Origin: Pycnopodia helianthoides
Taxonomy: Eukaryota; Echinodermata; Asteroidea; Forcipulatida; Asteriidae
Reading direction: 5' to 3'
Assembly: GCA_032158295.1 (NCBI GenBank)
Contig: CM063245.1
Location: 744,001 to 808,000, forward strand
Length of the DNA stretch: 64,000 nucleotides
Part shown: positions 21,401-36,400 of the stretch, piece by piece
Position numbering within the stretch: position 1 is the stretch's first letter
Layout of the letters: each line of letters opens with the position of its first letter
Program-made: the position numbers and the translations under genes
Notes under the pieces: generated by a model
The model's input: only the letters and a program-made list of their open reading frames with translations
Database searches by the model: none
Told to the model about the DNA's origin: nothing

Positions 21401-24400
21401 GCATCACACTGGTTAAACAAAAATAATAATTTTCTTTATCCACAATGCATTTCTTACATCAAAGAAATCCACTTCAGTCATTCAGTCTTTTATCATAATA
21501 TTATTAAACATTTTTCAACACTGCAGACACGATCTTCACATTATGTTTTGAAGCTCCTTCAAAACAACACTCTTAAATTCTGACACCTCATTTTTGGAGC
21601 CTGTGAGATTTTTTTTTTTTCATAAAAAATGAATGTTAATGTAGGAATATCTTTTAAGAAATGAGGTTAAGAGTGAACTCACAGTGTGGGTATCTGGACC
21701 TTATCTGCTGCCCTGTGTTGTAGTGCAGCCAGCCTGACAGTCTCTGATGCTTGCTGGTCAGTAAGATGAGAATCCTTCATCACAATCAGTCGACTGCTCT
21801 GATAATCATGAATAAGCTGTTGCATCAAGAAAATAAAAAATTATGAATCCCTTAATAACTGTCGTTTCAAAAAATAGAATGCCTATCCTTACACCAAGGG
21901 TCAATTTTCCAAGGCAGGAGAAATAAAAAAGTTACTTCATTTCAGAGGACTTTTGGCGCTTCTACATTTGAGAAAATGTCAGCTTCATTCTATTCGTTTT
22001 CTCATGACCACTCACTGCACCATGTTTTAGTATTCAACCTCACAGTTCGATAACTTTGTAAGCTAAACATTTGAAGCTTTCCATGGGGTTGAAATGAGAA
22101 AGATACTATGGCCTTTTTTTAAACGACGGCTTGGATTCGGGCTTAGGCTCCGTTAGTTATTCAGAAAATGTGCGCTTTCTTACAGGGCTTCAAACAGGCG
22201 GACAGAGCTCGAGCTGCAGTCCAATGCGAAGCTGTGGTTTCCAAAAGGGATGATAAGTTTCTTGTAAACAATCTCTTCTTTAAAAAAATAACTTTGTAAT
22301 AAAACTCATTTTTAAAAAAGGGACATTTTGAAAATGCTGAAAAGTAAAAGCTGAAATTCGCATAAACCAAAAGAATTGAACTTGTTCATAAAACTCAGGA
22401 TTAGAATCTGCATTTATCTTTATTATTAATCACTTCTTTGACACCCAACATTGTGAAATAAAATGATGAAATAGATGCTAAATTTGCTTTGGAGATCAAG
22501 AATATTATTTGTAATTTACCTACAAACTGATGTGTGTTGAGCATTGTATGCTCAGTGCTTTCACCGAGTCCTGTGAAAAAAAATACCACAGGCATTGTAC
22601 TCAGGTGAAATTCAAACCCACCACCTTTGCCATTCTAGAGCAGCTGTCTTACAACTAGACCACTAAGCTTGCCAATAGTTAGAGGCAGTTCGAATCCCAT
22701 ATTTTAGCAGCGGGATCCTCTAACCTGACTAAAGATGACAGAGCACTGAAACTCGTTGCCGACATTCGTTGGTTGGTTCCATAACACTTTCTTGAAGAGA
22801 AAAGCATACTGAAGTTCCTGTCTTTCTAAGTCAGTTGTGACATCCATCAAATAGTCAGACAGCTGGAATTGATCCACTCGTTTCTCTGGGGGGAAAAACA
22901 GAGAAAAAGCTAAGACAATAAAATCTCAATAAACAACTTAATGGAGGATTTAACAGATGTTGAATTTGCAGCGAGGATAAAGGATATTATTTGGTTTCAC
23001 CCTTACACCGATGTGTGTAAAGCACTGTACTTAGAACTTTCCCCAGAGTCCTGTGAAAAAATCCATTTGGGCATATTTCTCGGATGGGATTTGAACACAT
23101 GACCTTTCCCATTCTAGAGCAGATGTCTTACCACAAGACCACCGAGATTGCCCGGTAGCTAAAGGCAGTTTGAATTCTAAATTTTAGCAGTGGGTAGCGC
23201 GACATTTTAATAGGTATTAAAGTTTGCATCGAGGATAAAGAATATTATTTGGTTTTATACTCTTACACCGATGTGTGTAAAGCACTGTATACTCAGTATA
23301 TGTCTGTTTGTCATGGTTTCATTTTGAAAAAAGAATTCCACAAAAAATGTCCTTTTGGATAGGTCACACAAATTTAATACCATAATACCATAAGAATTTT
23401 GAAAAAAAACACCCAATTGAACTGGTTAAAAGATCCCGAATTGCAGTTGTTAATATACAGTAAGGCACTCTGTTTCATTTTAATTAAATTCATTAGCATA
23501 CAAACTTACTTGATGGTATAAATCCAAAGAGACCAAACTCCCTAATAGCTTCAGGTTGTTGTATACCCATCTCAGTGCATAGCTCCTCTAGTATATCCCA
23601 CACCACTGTGCTGCCTGAGACCTTAACCATTGTCCGCATATTACCAGGGAGATGAATCTGTTGTCGTCTGAACATACGCCCCTCCTAATGAGAAAATAAG
23701 CAGTCTCTTTAGTATGGAGAACAGCGGTGTAGCAACCACAGGGATGTGACATTCCCCCCATACTATTCCTTAGTCAGCATTTTGATCCTCAGTAAGTGAA
23801 GAACTAATTTGAGTCACACAAGAGCACCACAGTAAAATTCAGTCACTTTGCCAACCAAAAATCACTGTTTGTTTCCTTTAAAGGTAAGGTCATAGATTGA
23901 TAACTACTCCAAAAGTTATTGACAATTAAAACTTACTTGGTAAGAGGCACTGCAGCTGCCGATAGTATGAACTATTTTGACAATTCCTTTCGAAGTATTA
24001 CAGTTTAGATAATTTTCACTCAAAAACATTTGAATCTGAAAAAACGATTCATGAATGAATTGTTTCTCAGATATCTAGAGGGTTGGTGTCTGTTGAAGTA
24101 TGCTGCGGCCAGAGTTGGTGAACGACGTCACCTTGCTAAACGTGGATGGATTCAAAGTTCTTGTGAAATTACCATGACACTTTTTTGCTGTTTTCTCAGC
24201 AAGTAGACACTGTTCAGCTGAAACTTTCACATGTGACTTTTTGTTTCTTGAATAATTTTGCCTGTAAATCAGGGACAAAAACCAATCTATGACCCTACCT
24301 TTAAGCACAATAATTTGCCCCAAAAGGTTTGTGGGTCTGACATTATTGAATACAGTGGGGTTTCATACTGGGCGCACTTAGTCTCTCTTAAAATAGCAAA

Positions 24401-27400
24401 CAAATAATGAATGTTTGAGAATATTTGAGTTGAAAGACGAAATGTACCATTCAATGAGGCAAATTTTATCTCCTATGCACAAATGTACAACTTTCATTAT
24501 TTGCTCTGTAACATCCCAGTAGATCTTTGTCATAACTAAAGCACATACACTGTAGGAGTTGAACAATTATACCATGTATCCAATGTTATCAATGCACGTC
24601 AGAAAACACAATCTGTATTTTCTCTTGAATTTCTAAGAAATTTTCTGTGTAGTGAGATAAAGGCTGTACTATCTATTGAGTACTAAAGTTAATGAACTCA
24701 AGAAGAATTATAACATTTGCTCTTTATTTCTGTTCATTTTGACAGGTAAATCTCTTTTATGCAATGCCTTCCTCAAAGGTTCTGTTAAAACTGTAAAAAA
24801 TAAAATGGTATCAATGAATTTATCCCCGACATTGTTTGTTTAACTCCAACTTGTAACTAGCTTCATTGCACCACAAGCACCTGAGAAAAAAAAACAGTTT
24901 AAAAGAAAGTTTTCATGTTTTATGAAATGAATTTTAACTCACCATAAGTTGTTCGACCTCCACTGTACCTGGCAGTAAGCGTCGACCACCATGCCTGAAT
25001 GTCTTACGCAGATTGTACTGACATACTCCAGCCATTCCACCATGCTGATACTCTGCATTCTGGGCTACCATAGTCAGGTATTGGAACAGGTAAGGCTTCA
25101 GAATTGGTGAGCAGCGAAAGTAAGATGTGAGGCAACCAAAGAACCTCCAAGCGCGCAGTAAACTCAATCTGAATATTACAGAATATCAAGAAAATAATTA
25201 TCTTTATAGCTCTGAAATTCAAAGAAACTTGAAACCTAGCTGGGGCCTATTTTATGGCTCTCCTTACCGTGTCATTCGGCGCTTACAGCCAATAGAACCA
25301 CATGCTTTACATGGTGTTGTTAGCACAGAATTCTGTGGTAAGCAGAGCCAGATCATTCTAAAAAATGTCCTTATCATTAAATGACAAAGTCTCAGGTTTT
25401 ATTCTCATGCTTTGCACAGCAGAAAATATGATTATTCCGTCAGGTTGCTGGTGGAAGAAAATCAGGCTGTATGATTTTCTGCTAGTTACTTAAAGTATGT
25501 CTTGTCCCGGCAGAAAGTCGCAAGCAGTAAAATTGTTTCTTTGAAAAAACAAATAGGGCATATTGTTATATGTTTGTTGCTGGAATTATTCTGAATACAT
25601 GTTTTGTTATTCCCATGTGGAATTTAACTTTCCTATATTAATTTATGAATGGCAAAAAACCTATCAAACTTTCAGACAAAATTTTCTTTAAACATAATTT
25701 TGCACATAAATTGCTTAATGAACTTTTGCCTGGCGCACGCTGGATGCATCCTTCTGCAGGACACAATAGTACATTGCATGTATAATAGCAACACTGAACT
25801 CAATTTCCTTTAGTTTTCAGAGTGTGGGTTTGGGTACTTAACACTTAACAAAAATTGCTTTGTCATTTGAATGGGACAGAAAGGAATATGTCCTGTGTCT
25901 CTACAATGCACTTAAAAGAACCCTGACACTTATCATGAAGAGAAAGGGTTTGCCCCGGTTCTGGCACTGTTGACTTCTGAAAGCATTGTATCACCTTGTC
26001 AACACTTACATTGTGCTATATAAGGGGATATCATAATACAAACATTGCACTGCATGCATGTTGTAAACAAAATTGCGCTTTGGGATTCCCATCAGGCGTG
26101 TCGTGGCCGAGCGGATAAGAGCACCGGACTCAAGCTCTGGTGTTTCTGTTCAGCAGAGTGTGGGATTGAGTCCCAGTCGTGACACTTGTGTCCTTAAGCA
26201 AGACACTTAATCATTATTGCTGCGTCCTTCGGATGGGACGTAAAGCCGTTGGTCCGGTGTGTTGTGTAATGCACATAAAAGAACCCAGTGCACTTATCAA
26301 AAAAGAGAAGGGGTTCGCCCCGGTGTTCCTGGTTACTGGCTGCATAGTGCGCCACAGCACCTTGTAAACCATTATATTGTGCTATCTCGCACCTTTGAAT
26401 GTTTCTGAAACAGATATATTGCGCCATACAGATGCTGTGAATCATCATCATCATCATAGATAACATGCTATATTGTAAAAACTGAGTATTATTGTTATAA
26501 AAGTTAACCAAGACTTACTTTTTGGCACTGGTGTTTCTTGTTGTTTGCTTGATGATGTGGCAGTAGATTTCATCACATATTTCACGGTGCTCAAAACAAG
26601 CCTTGAAATTTAAAGGTAAAATACATTTTATTCAGTTAAAAAACTGTTTTTTAAAACATCAGCAGGGGCCTTCAATATGTTGTATACATGCGTTAAAATG
26701 GAGAATGACAGAAAAATAGACCTGCCCATATATCAGCACTTTGGTTTCGACAAAAAGTTGACCAGAGGTGTTGGAGAAATAATTATTATCATTAAAACAT
26801 TTATTTGTTTCATATTTTGTTGTTGTTGGTCAACGTCAAATTTACAATGAAAGAGATTAAAAGCTGCTTGTATAACAAAGCTACAACAGGCACAAAATGT
26901 GTAATGCGATGAAAATGCAGGCCCCATGTTTTTTTTAAGAAACTCCTAATATGTCCAGCTAGGACTAGGGTGGGCCAATGAGTGAATGGTTGACTAGTGA
27001 TGAGTGGGTGATTGGTAGTAGGCCTTAACAACCAATCATGGTGCATCAAGGAAGGTTTCTCTGGAGGTCAGCGATCACACCAAATGTTTTGGCACCTGGC
27101 CACTGGGCCCCGACAGAGAAAAGTTGTGAGAAAATAACCCTCCAAGTTTCTTCAGTTTTTCTGCCAGATATCTGCATTGGACTGCACCAGTCCATCTGCA
27201 AAAACTCACAAATATTAGTTCATCCCTGTCCTGCTATTGGCGAATTCAACAGAAAACCAGCAGGAGAGCATCCATATTCTTCATTTTATCAACTGTACCA
27301 GAAACAGTTTCCTTTCCCCTGATCAACGATAAGGAGCTGTTTTTGCCTCAATTGTAAATTTCATGTACGGATACAGAGTGCACTAGCCACACTTGTGCCT

Positions 27401-30400
27401 GTTACAGATGAGAATTTAAAAATAACAACAAAGATGCTTAAAAAATAGTAGCCATTTTATTTTAGGGGATGTTCAATGTGGCATCATGATAAAAACAACT
27501 AATGTTTAGTTTGAGATTCCGAATTGCTCTTGGATGTGGAAAGACTACTAGATGAATTCTTTACCTTAAAGATGAAGATGATTCTTTCGTACATATTATC
27601 CTGTGATACAGAATTAATTTTCACTTTTACCGGATAATCACCCATTAATTGCATAAGTGCTGCAAATACAAACAAAGAAAGACAACGATGGATACACAAG
27701 GGAGTTCATTTAATTCAGGTATGATATTTGGTCCTTGGAAAAAAGTACAAGGGCTGACGTAGGCCTACATGTACAAATGGTGTAGGCCGTTCTAGACTTT
27801 AAAAAAAAAGATTTTTCTGATTTTTCTGAGAGTAAAAGAAATATGAAATCAAATTTGAATAAAAAAAATATATGTTAATTGTAGCTCCAGTAATTGGAGA
27901 CTTAAGACGAAACCAATCAGCCAAAATATGTGCCATTCAGAAAAAGCAACAATTGATTCTGTTCCTTTTTTTCTTTGCATAGATGAAAACAAAGGGAAAA
28001 GCCTTTGAAATGTTGTTAAATCTTGGCAGTTTCCCGGCCCAATTTAATCAGACCATTTTTCAAACTGTACACTGGCAGGGCTGGTTAAATCTGTCCTGTT
28101 TATGATGCACTTTATTTGGTTACAACACACCATGTGACCATAAAATGACCCCTGTGAAAGTTCAAGTTGTGATCAAAAAGAGTTTGGAGAGTCACCTTTG
28201 AACTTATGTGTGCTTTGAATGCAGTCATTGCCTCAAGAAATAACATATCAATTTCTAAAAAAAGAAGTGAATTACAACTTAAGATGCATGGAATTACATA
28301 CAGATTTGATACAATGCATTGCTAGGGTCAAATTACTCGGTGTTTATTGGTCATATGGCTTTGCTTGCAATGCTAACAAAATGATACAGATCAGCATTGC
28401 AACAAGAGGAAGGGGATTTGACCCCCCCCCCCCTGCTCAGAACCCTTGCCCCTCTCCAGCTCTCCCCAAATTGAGATCATCAGAAATTAAAACTTATCAA
28501 TTAGCACTGTATATAAAATGTTTTCTTATTAATTTCAGTCTGTGATTTTAATAACCCCATCATAATACATGGGAGGAAACACATGCAAGATCGGAATTTG
28601 CAGTGCTTCTTGTTTGTGAGTGCTGCAGATTATAGGCAGTGCATGCTTACGACGGTATGTTCTAAACCAAACCACAGCTACTTAATGCATAAATGTATGG
28701 TTTAGTACATTAACTAACAGACTTTGTAATAATTGTAAAGTATACAGCCCCTCGAATGATTTCTTTGCCCTACCCCAATGAAAATGTCTATCAAAGCCAC
28801 TGAGACAGATGTATGTTTTTCAAAACAAAAATCTAATTCTAAAAGCTTTATTATAGTCAATGTTAAGATGCGTACACTTCTGTATAATAGCAAGTTGATT
28901 GAATACCAAGCTGTTTTTCTTTAGCTTTGAAACGTTGTTATCATTTGAAATTACACAGTAGTTTACATATTTAAGTTTTACATGATCCTTTGTGAAATCA
29001 TTCTCATGTTCTCTAATTATCTCTAGTTTTGATGTACTTACCTATGAAGCATTCCAGAGCAAGTTTATTGATAGTCACAGTGGGGAATTCCAGCAGGGAT
29101 GCCTGGATAGGAGAGTTTGTGTAAGACACAGCATCCAAGAACAGTGACCAGTCCTGCTGATTTGGAACAGGTTTCTTCTTGGCTAAAATGGTCAGATAAA
29201 CATTAAAAATTAGTAATAATGATAATAACAACTAGTTCTTATATAGCACATTTCACAATAACGTATCAACGTGCTTTACATTAGTGCACTGGTCATTGGG
29301 CCAATAGCATTCCTGTAATCTTTCTCAGCTCCCTGGGGAGTATACAGCCCTGTGCTGCCAAGGCGCTCCGAAGGTTTTTTCATACACAATATCAACCTCT
29401 ACCCTCGCAGGTACCCATTTATACCCCTGGGTGAAGAGGAGCAATTACAGTCAAGCATCTTGCTCAAGGACACAAGTGTCGGGATTCGAAACCACACCCC
29501 GATGACTCAACCACCAGAGCTTGAATCTGATGCTCTAAACCACTCGGCCATGACACCCATAGATGAACACTTTAGGGTATAAGTTATTGACATTCCTACT
29601 CATCAGTACAAATGTTGATGCTTCAACCATTGATTTTGATGAGGGGAGATCGAAAATTCCTGCATGAAATAATAGTGAAGCTCAAATTGTAGGCATTGGT
29701 CAGTGATTTAGAGATGGTTTGACAACAGAAGCAGTACGTTTTGATTGCAATTCTCCACATGGTGGACAGGATTGTTGAGTCAATCCAGTTTCTTTGTGCA
29801 GGAAATACTCACAATTCATCTTGAGTGACTTCTTAAGGTTACCCATGAACTTGAGAGAGCCGCGTATGGAGCCGTCTGTCTTCCTCTGCATCACATATCT
29901 AATTACAATGACAAGGATTTGAGTGAAACAACCAGACTAAGGTTGGAAAAAATGTGTAACTCCTAAACAAAAAAGAAAACAAAAAAACATAGCTTACACT
30001 AAGAAAATCTTCGTTGTGAAACCACCATGAAGTCTCAGTGAATGCAGGATTTGGCTGAAATTCAAGGAATTTAAATCACCTTGAAAAAAGATATTCTCCA
30101 GACCATTGACAGGCCTCCATGAATTTCACCATGAAAGCCTTGGGCTGTTTTCAGTACAGCATAGTGAAAACAGCATAAGACACTGTCTATAGTTAGAAGA
30201 GAACTCCGTGTAAACAAGGTGAAAGGGGGAAGCTACAATTTCATGCAGAAAAGTGGACTTTCACTCCATTTTCAAGGCAAAGATTTTCTTAGTGTTAAAG
30301 CACATGTACAACATTGGTAATTGTCAAAGACCATCATCTGCACTGTATGTGACCCAACATAAACATGAAATAACAAACATGTGAAAGTTTAAGCTCAATC

Positions 30401-33400
30401 GGTCATCGCAGTTACAAGAAAATAGTCAAAAACCCTCTTTTATGTTTTCACTGTTTTCAAATATCGGATTTTATCACAGTGATAAAGACTAATTGTTTTA
30501 CTCATTTCCTAAAAACTATAGCATTTCAAGCAAAACTATTTCAAGGGAAGTTTTCCACCATGACTGTCTTTATACCATGTAAGTTATGTGCAAATCTGTG
30601 AACATTTATATTATGTATCAACTTTACCAATGTTGTACACACCCTTTAAACCAACTTGTGGTTGTCAATAAAAATCAGGCACCTCTCAGAAAACGTGCAG
30701 ACAACCAAAATATTTGCCAAATACCAATGTGATATGATGACTTGATAATGATAATAATAATAACTAGTTTTTATCAGGCGCTTTTATTTACAGGAGTCTC
30801 AAAGCGCTTATTATTATTTGTTAAGATAGGTTTTATAAGTTTCTAAAACATGAGACCCATTTAACAGAGGGTGACAAACAAATATAAAAGTTTCTTTCGA
30901 AAAAAGATTTGCTTAAAAAAACATTGGTGTGTAGAGCTCATTCTGAGGTAAATTATAAAAGACCCCTTCGATATGATATAACAAGGACAAACAGCGCCCT
31001 CACTAAGGTAAAAGGCTGACCTAGTATTTGCTGAGATTTATTTGTGCCGCATACACACGTGCACATTTCCATCCACTTGTGGCCTATGTAAGGGGTCTAT
31101 TGTGAGAAGCGAAAGAAAACTATTCCCATCAGTTGATTGTTGTGCTTTTATTAATTTTTTCAAAATTAAGAGCTTACTTGTTTGGATAATCCCTGAAGTA
31201 CTTGGAAGCAAATTCTACCATGGAGAACCTGGTCATCTCCTCCTGGGTGAGTTGTCTAACAAGACTCTTAGCAGGGGAAGGTGGTGGGGAGGATTGCTTC
31301 TGAGAAGTGGACAAGCAATACAAAAGACAAACAAATTAGAAATTGAAAAACTGGGGGGCAAATCCATACATGAAAATTGTTCAACTTTATATATTTGAGC
31401 AAACCTCAGTTTGTCATCATCATGATTCCCTCTGAAGTTCCATTTTTGTGTTTTAAGATTAACCAAATGAAGGTGTCAATTTTGCGACGTTAAATTTAAA
31501 TTGAAGATAAAGAAAAGTATTTGTGTTTTACCCATACACTGATGTGTATTAAGCCCTGTATACTCAGCACTTTCCTGAGATCCGAGAAAGAAATCCAAAG
31601 GCATATTACTCAGGTTGGAATCAAAGTATTGGTGCCACTTGACAAGTGCATATATGTTTCACTGGCGGCCGCAAGATAATAAGTAGCGGCCACAAATTAA
31701 TAAGTGACGGCCGCAAGAAAATCTTGGCGGCTGTAACATGCCGTAAGTCGTAAGATAAAACGCGACCGCAGGAAAAGAAGTGGCAGACAAAAGAGATACA
31801 AGTGGCAGCCAAAAAATAATAAGTGGCAGCCACGAGATAATAAGTAGCGGCCTCAAGTTAAAAAGTGGCGGGCGCAAAATAATAAGTGGCAGCTGCAAGA
31901 TAATTAGTGACAGCCCCAAGAAAAAAACTGGCAGCCGCAAGATACTAATTGGCGGCCTCAAGATATTAAGTGGCGGTCTCAAGTTAAAAAGAGGCGGCCG
32001 CAAGATACAACAAGATACAAGTGGCAGCAGCAAAATAATAAGTGGCAGCTGCAAGATAAAAAGTGGCAGCCAAAAGATAATAAGTGGAGGCCTCAAGATA
32101 ATGAGTGGCGGCCGCAAGATAATAAGTGGCAGCTGCAAGATAAAAAGTGGCGACCAAAAGATAATAAGTGGCGGCCATAACATAATAAGTGGCAGCTGCA
32201 AGATAAAAAGTGGCGACCAAAAGATAATAAGTGGCGGCCATAACATAATAAGTGGCGGCCGCAAGATAATAAGTGGAGGCCTCAAGATAATAAGTGGCGG
32301 CAGCAGCAAGATAAAAAGTGGCTGCCACAAAGAATAAAAGTGGCAGCCGCAGAGTAATAATAGAAGTGGCGGCCACAACTAATATGTTGCAGCCACAACG
32401 TAATAAGTGGCGGCCATAATTAAAAAGTGGCAGCCGTAAATTATTAAGTGGTGGCCGCAAGAAAATAAGTGGCAGCCACCAGATAATAAGTGATGACCCC
32501 AAGATCATAAGTGGCAGCCGCAAGATAATAAGTGGTAGTCGCAAGATACAAGTGGCAGCTGCAAAATAATAAGTGGCAGCCTCAAGAAAATAAGTGGCTG
32601 CCGCAAGATAAAAAGTGGCGGCTGCGAAATAATACGTGGCGGCCGCAAGTTAATAAGTGGCAGCCTTAAGTTAAAAAGTGGCAGACTCAGGTTAAAAAGT
32701 GGCAGCCGCAAAAAAATAAGTGGAAGCCGCAAGATAATTAGTGACGGCCCAAGATAATAAGTGACAGGCTCAAGATATTAAGTGGCGGCCTCAAGTTAAA
32801 AAGAGATGGCCGCAAGATACAAGTGGCAGCCGAAAGTAATAAGTGGCTGCTGCAAAATAAAGTGGCGGCCGCAGATAAAGGGTCTCGACCTCAAGATATT
32901 AAGTGGCGGCCTCAAGTTAAAAAGTGGCGGCCACAAATTATTAGGTGGCGGCTGCAAGATAATTAGTAGTGACTGCCCCAAGATAATAAGTGGCAGCAGC
33001 AAAATAATAGGTGGCTGCCACAAGAAAATAAGTGGCAGCCGCAATATAATAAGTTGCGGTCGCAAGATAATAAGTGGCGGCCTGAAGAAAATAAGTGGCG
33101 GCCGCAAGATAATTAGTGACGGCCCCATGATAATAAGTGGCAGCCAAAAGATACAAGTGGCAGCTGCAAAATAATAAGTGGTGGCCTCAAGTTAAAAAGT
33201 GGCTGCCGAAAAAGATAAGTGGCGGCCGCAAGATAAAGGGTTGCGACCTCAAGATATTAAGTGGCGGCCTCAAGTTAAAAAGTGGCGGCCACAAATTATT
33301 AGGTGGCGGCTGCAAGATAATAAGTAGTGACTGCCCCAAGATAATAAGTGGCAGCCGCAAAATAATAAGTGGCGGCCGCAAGATAATTAGTGACGGCCCC

Positions 33401-36400
33401 ATGATAATAAGTGGCAGCCAAAAGATACAAGTGGCAGCTGCAAAATAATAAGTGGTGGCCTCAAGTTAAAAAGTGGCTGCCGAAAAAGATAAGTGGCGGC
33501 CGCAAGATAAAGGGTTGCGACCTCAAGATATTAAGTGGCGGCCTCAAGTTAAAAAGTGGCGGCCACAAATTATTAGGTGGCGGCTGCAAGATAATAAGTA
33601 GTGACTGCCCCAAGATAATAAGTGGCAGCCGCAAAATAATAAGTGGCTGCCACAAGATAAAAAGTGGTGGTTGCAAAACAATAAGTGGCTGCCCCTGAAA
33701 ATAAGTGGCAGCACGACATAATAAGTTGCGGTCGCAAGATAATAAGTGGCGGCCTGAAGAAAATAAGTGGCGGCCGCAAGATAATTAGTGACGGCCCATG
33801 ATAATAAGTGGCAGCCGAAAGATACAAGTGGCAGCCGCAAAATAATAAGTGGTGGCCTCAAGTTAAAAGTGGCTGCCGAAAAAGATAAGTGGCGGCCGCA
33901 AGATAAAGGGTCACGACCTCAAGATATTAAGTGGCGCCCTCAAGTTAAAAAGTGGCGGCCACAAAATATTAGGGTAGCGGCCACAAGATAATTAGTGACT
34001 GCCCCAAGATAATAAGTGGCAGCCGCAAACGGCCGCAAGATACAAGTGGCAGCCGCAAAATAATAAGTGGTGGCAACAAGATAAAAAGTGGTGGCCGCAA
34101 AATAATAAGTTGCTGCCACAAGTTAATAAGTGGTAGCCGCAAGAAAATAAGTGGTAGCCACAACTAAAATGTTGCGGCCACAACATAATAAGTTGCGGCC
34201 GCAAGATAATTAAGTGCCAGCCTGAATATATTAAGTGGCGGCCTCAAGTTAAAAAGTGGCGGCCAAAAAAATTAAAGGCGGCCCAACGATATTAAGTGGC
34301 GGCCTCAAGTTAAAAAGAGATGGCCGCAAGATACAAGTGGCAGCCGAAAAAAAAATGTGCTGCCGAAAAATAAAGAGGCGGCTGCAAGATAAAAGGTCGC
34401 GACCTCAAGATATTAAGTGGCGGCCTCAAGTTAAAAAGTGGAGGCCACAGAATATTAGGTGGCGGCCGCAAGATAATAAGTGACTGCCCCAAGATAATAA
34501 GTGGCAGCCGCAAATGGCCACAAGATACAAGTGGCAGCCGCAAAATAATTAGTGGCTGCAACTAGATAGAAGTGGTGGCCAAAAAATAATAAGTGGCTGC
34601 CACAACATAATAGGTTGCGGCCGCAAGATAATAAGTGGCGGCCTGAAGAAAATAAGTGGCAGCCTCAAGTTAAAAAGAGATGGCCGCAAGATACAAGTGG
34701 CAGCCGAAAAAAAAGTGGCTGCCGAAAAATAAAGTGGCGGCTGCAAGATAAAAGGTAGCGACCTCAAGATATTAAGTGGCGGCCTCAAGTTTAAAAGAGG
34801 CGGCCACAAAATATTAGGTGGCTTGCAAGATAATTAGTGACTGCCCCAAGATAATAAGTGGCAGCCGCAAACGGCCGCAAGATACAAGTGGCAGCCGCAA
34901 AATAATAAGTGGCTGCCACAAGATAGAAGTGGTGGCTGAAAAATAATAAGTGGCTGCCTCAAGTTAAAAAGAGATGGCCGCAAGATACAAGTGGCAGCCG
35001 AAAAAAAAGTGGCTGCCGAAAAATAAAGTGGCGGCCGCAAGAAAAAGGGTCGCAACCTCAAGATATTAAGTGGCGGCCTCAAGTTAAAAAGTGGCGGCCA
35101 CAAAATATTAGTTGGCTTGCAAGATAATAAGTGACTGCCCCAAGATAATAAGTGGCAGCCGCAAACGGCCGCAAGATACAAGTGGTGGCTGCGCAAGATA
35201 AAGGGTAGCGACCTCAAGATATTAAGTGGCGGCCTCAAGTTTAAAAGTGGCGGCCACAAAATATTAGGTAGCTTGCAAGGTAATTAGTGACTGCCCCAAG
35301 ATAATAAGTGGCAGCCACAAATGGCCACAAGATACAAGTGGCAGCTGCAAAATAATAAGTGGCTGCCACAAGATAGAAGTGGTGGCCAAAAAATAATAAG
35401 TGGCTGCCACAACATAATAGGTTGCGGCCGCAAGATGATAAGTGGCGGCCTGAAGATAATAAGTGGCAGCCTCAAGTTAAAAAGAGATGGCCGCAAGATA
35501 CAAGTGGCAGCCCAAAAAAAAGTGGCTGCCGAAAAATAAAGTGGCCGCCGGAAGATAAAGGGTCGCGACCTCAAGATATTAAGTGGCGGCCTCAAATTAA
35601 AAAGTGGCGGCCACAAAATATTAGGTGGCGGCCGCAAGATAATTAGTGGCAGCCGCAAACGGCCGCAAGATACAAGTGGCAGCCGCAAAATAATAAGTGG
35701 CTGCCACAAGATAGAAGTGGTGGCCGAAAAACAATAAGTGGCTGCCACAAGATAAAAAGTGGTGGCTGCAAGAAAATAAGTGGCAGCCACAACTAATATG
35801 TTGCGGCCACAACATAAATAAGTGGCGGCCTGAAGATATTAAGTGGTGGCCTCAAGTTCAAAAGTGGCGGCCCAAAAAAATAAGAGGCGGCCGCAAGATA
35901 ATTAGTGGCAGCTGCAAGATACTAAGTGGCGGCCGCAAGATAAAAAGTGGCGGCCGCAAGATAATTAGTGACGGCCCCATGATAATAAGTGGCAGCCGAA
36001 AGATACAAGTGGCAGTCGCAAAATAATAAGTGGCAGCCTCAAGTTAAAAAGTGGCGGCCGAAAAAAAAATGGACGATATGCGCGCAAGAATAAATTATGT
36101 TTACGCCCAAGATAATAGTGACGGCCTAAGATAATAGTGGCAGCCGCAAACGGCCGCAAGGTACAAGTGGCAGCCGAAAAAAAAGTGGCTGCCGAAAAAT
36201 AAAGTGGCGGCCGCAAGATAAAGGGTAGCGACCTCAAGATATTAAGTGGCGGCCTCAAGTTTAAAAGTGGCGGCCACAAAATATTAGGTGGCTTGCAAGG
36301 TAATTAGTGAATGCCCCAAGATAATAAGTGGCAGCCACAAACGGCCGCAAAATACAAGTGGCGGCTGCGCAAGATAAAGGGTAGCGACCTCAAGATATTA

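Noticed and set aside
26101..26185. Possible tRNA-Leu gene
   Set aside because: The head is continuous with a SINE body shared by several other copies in the window.
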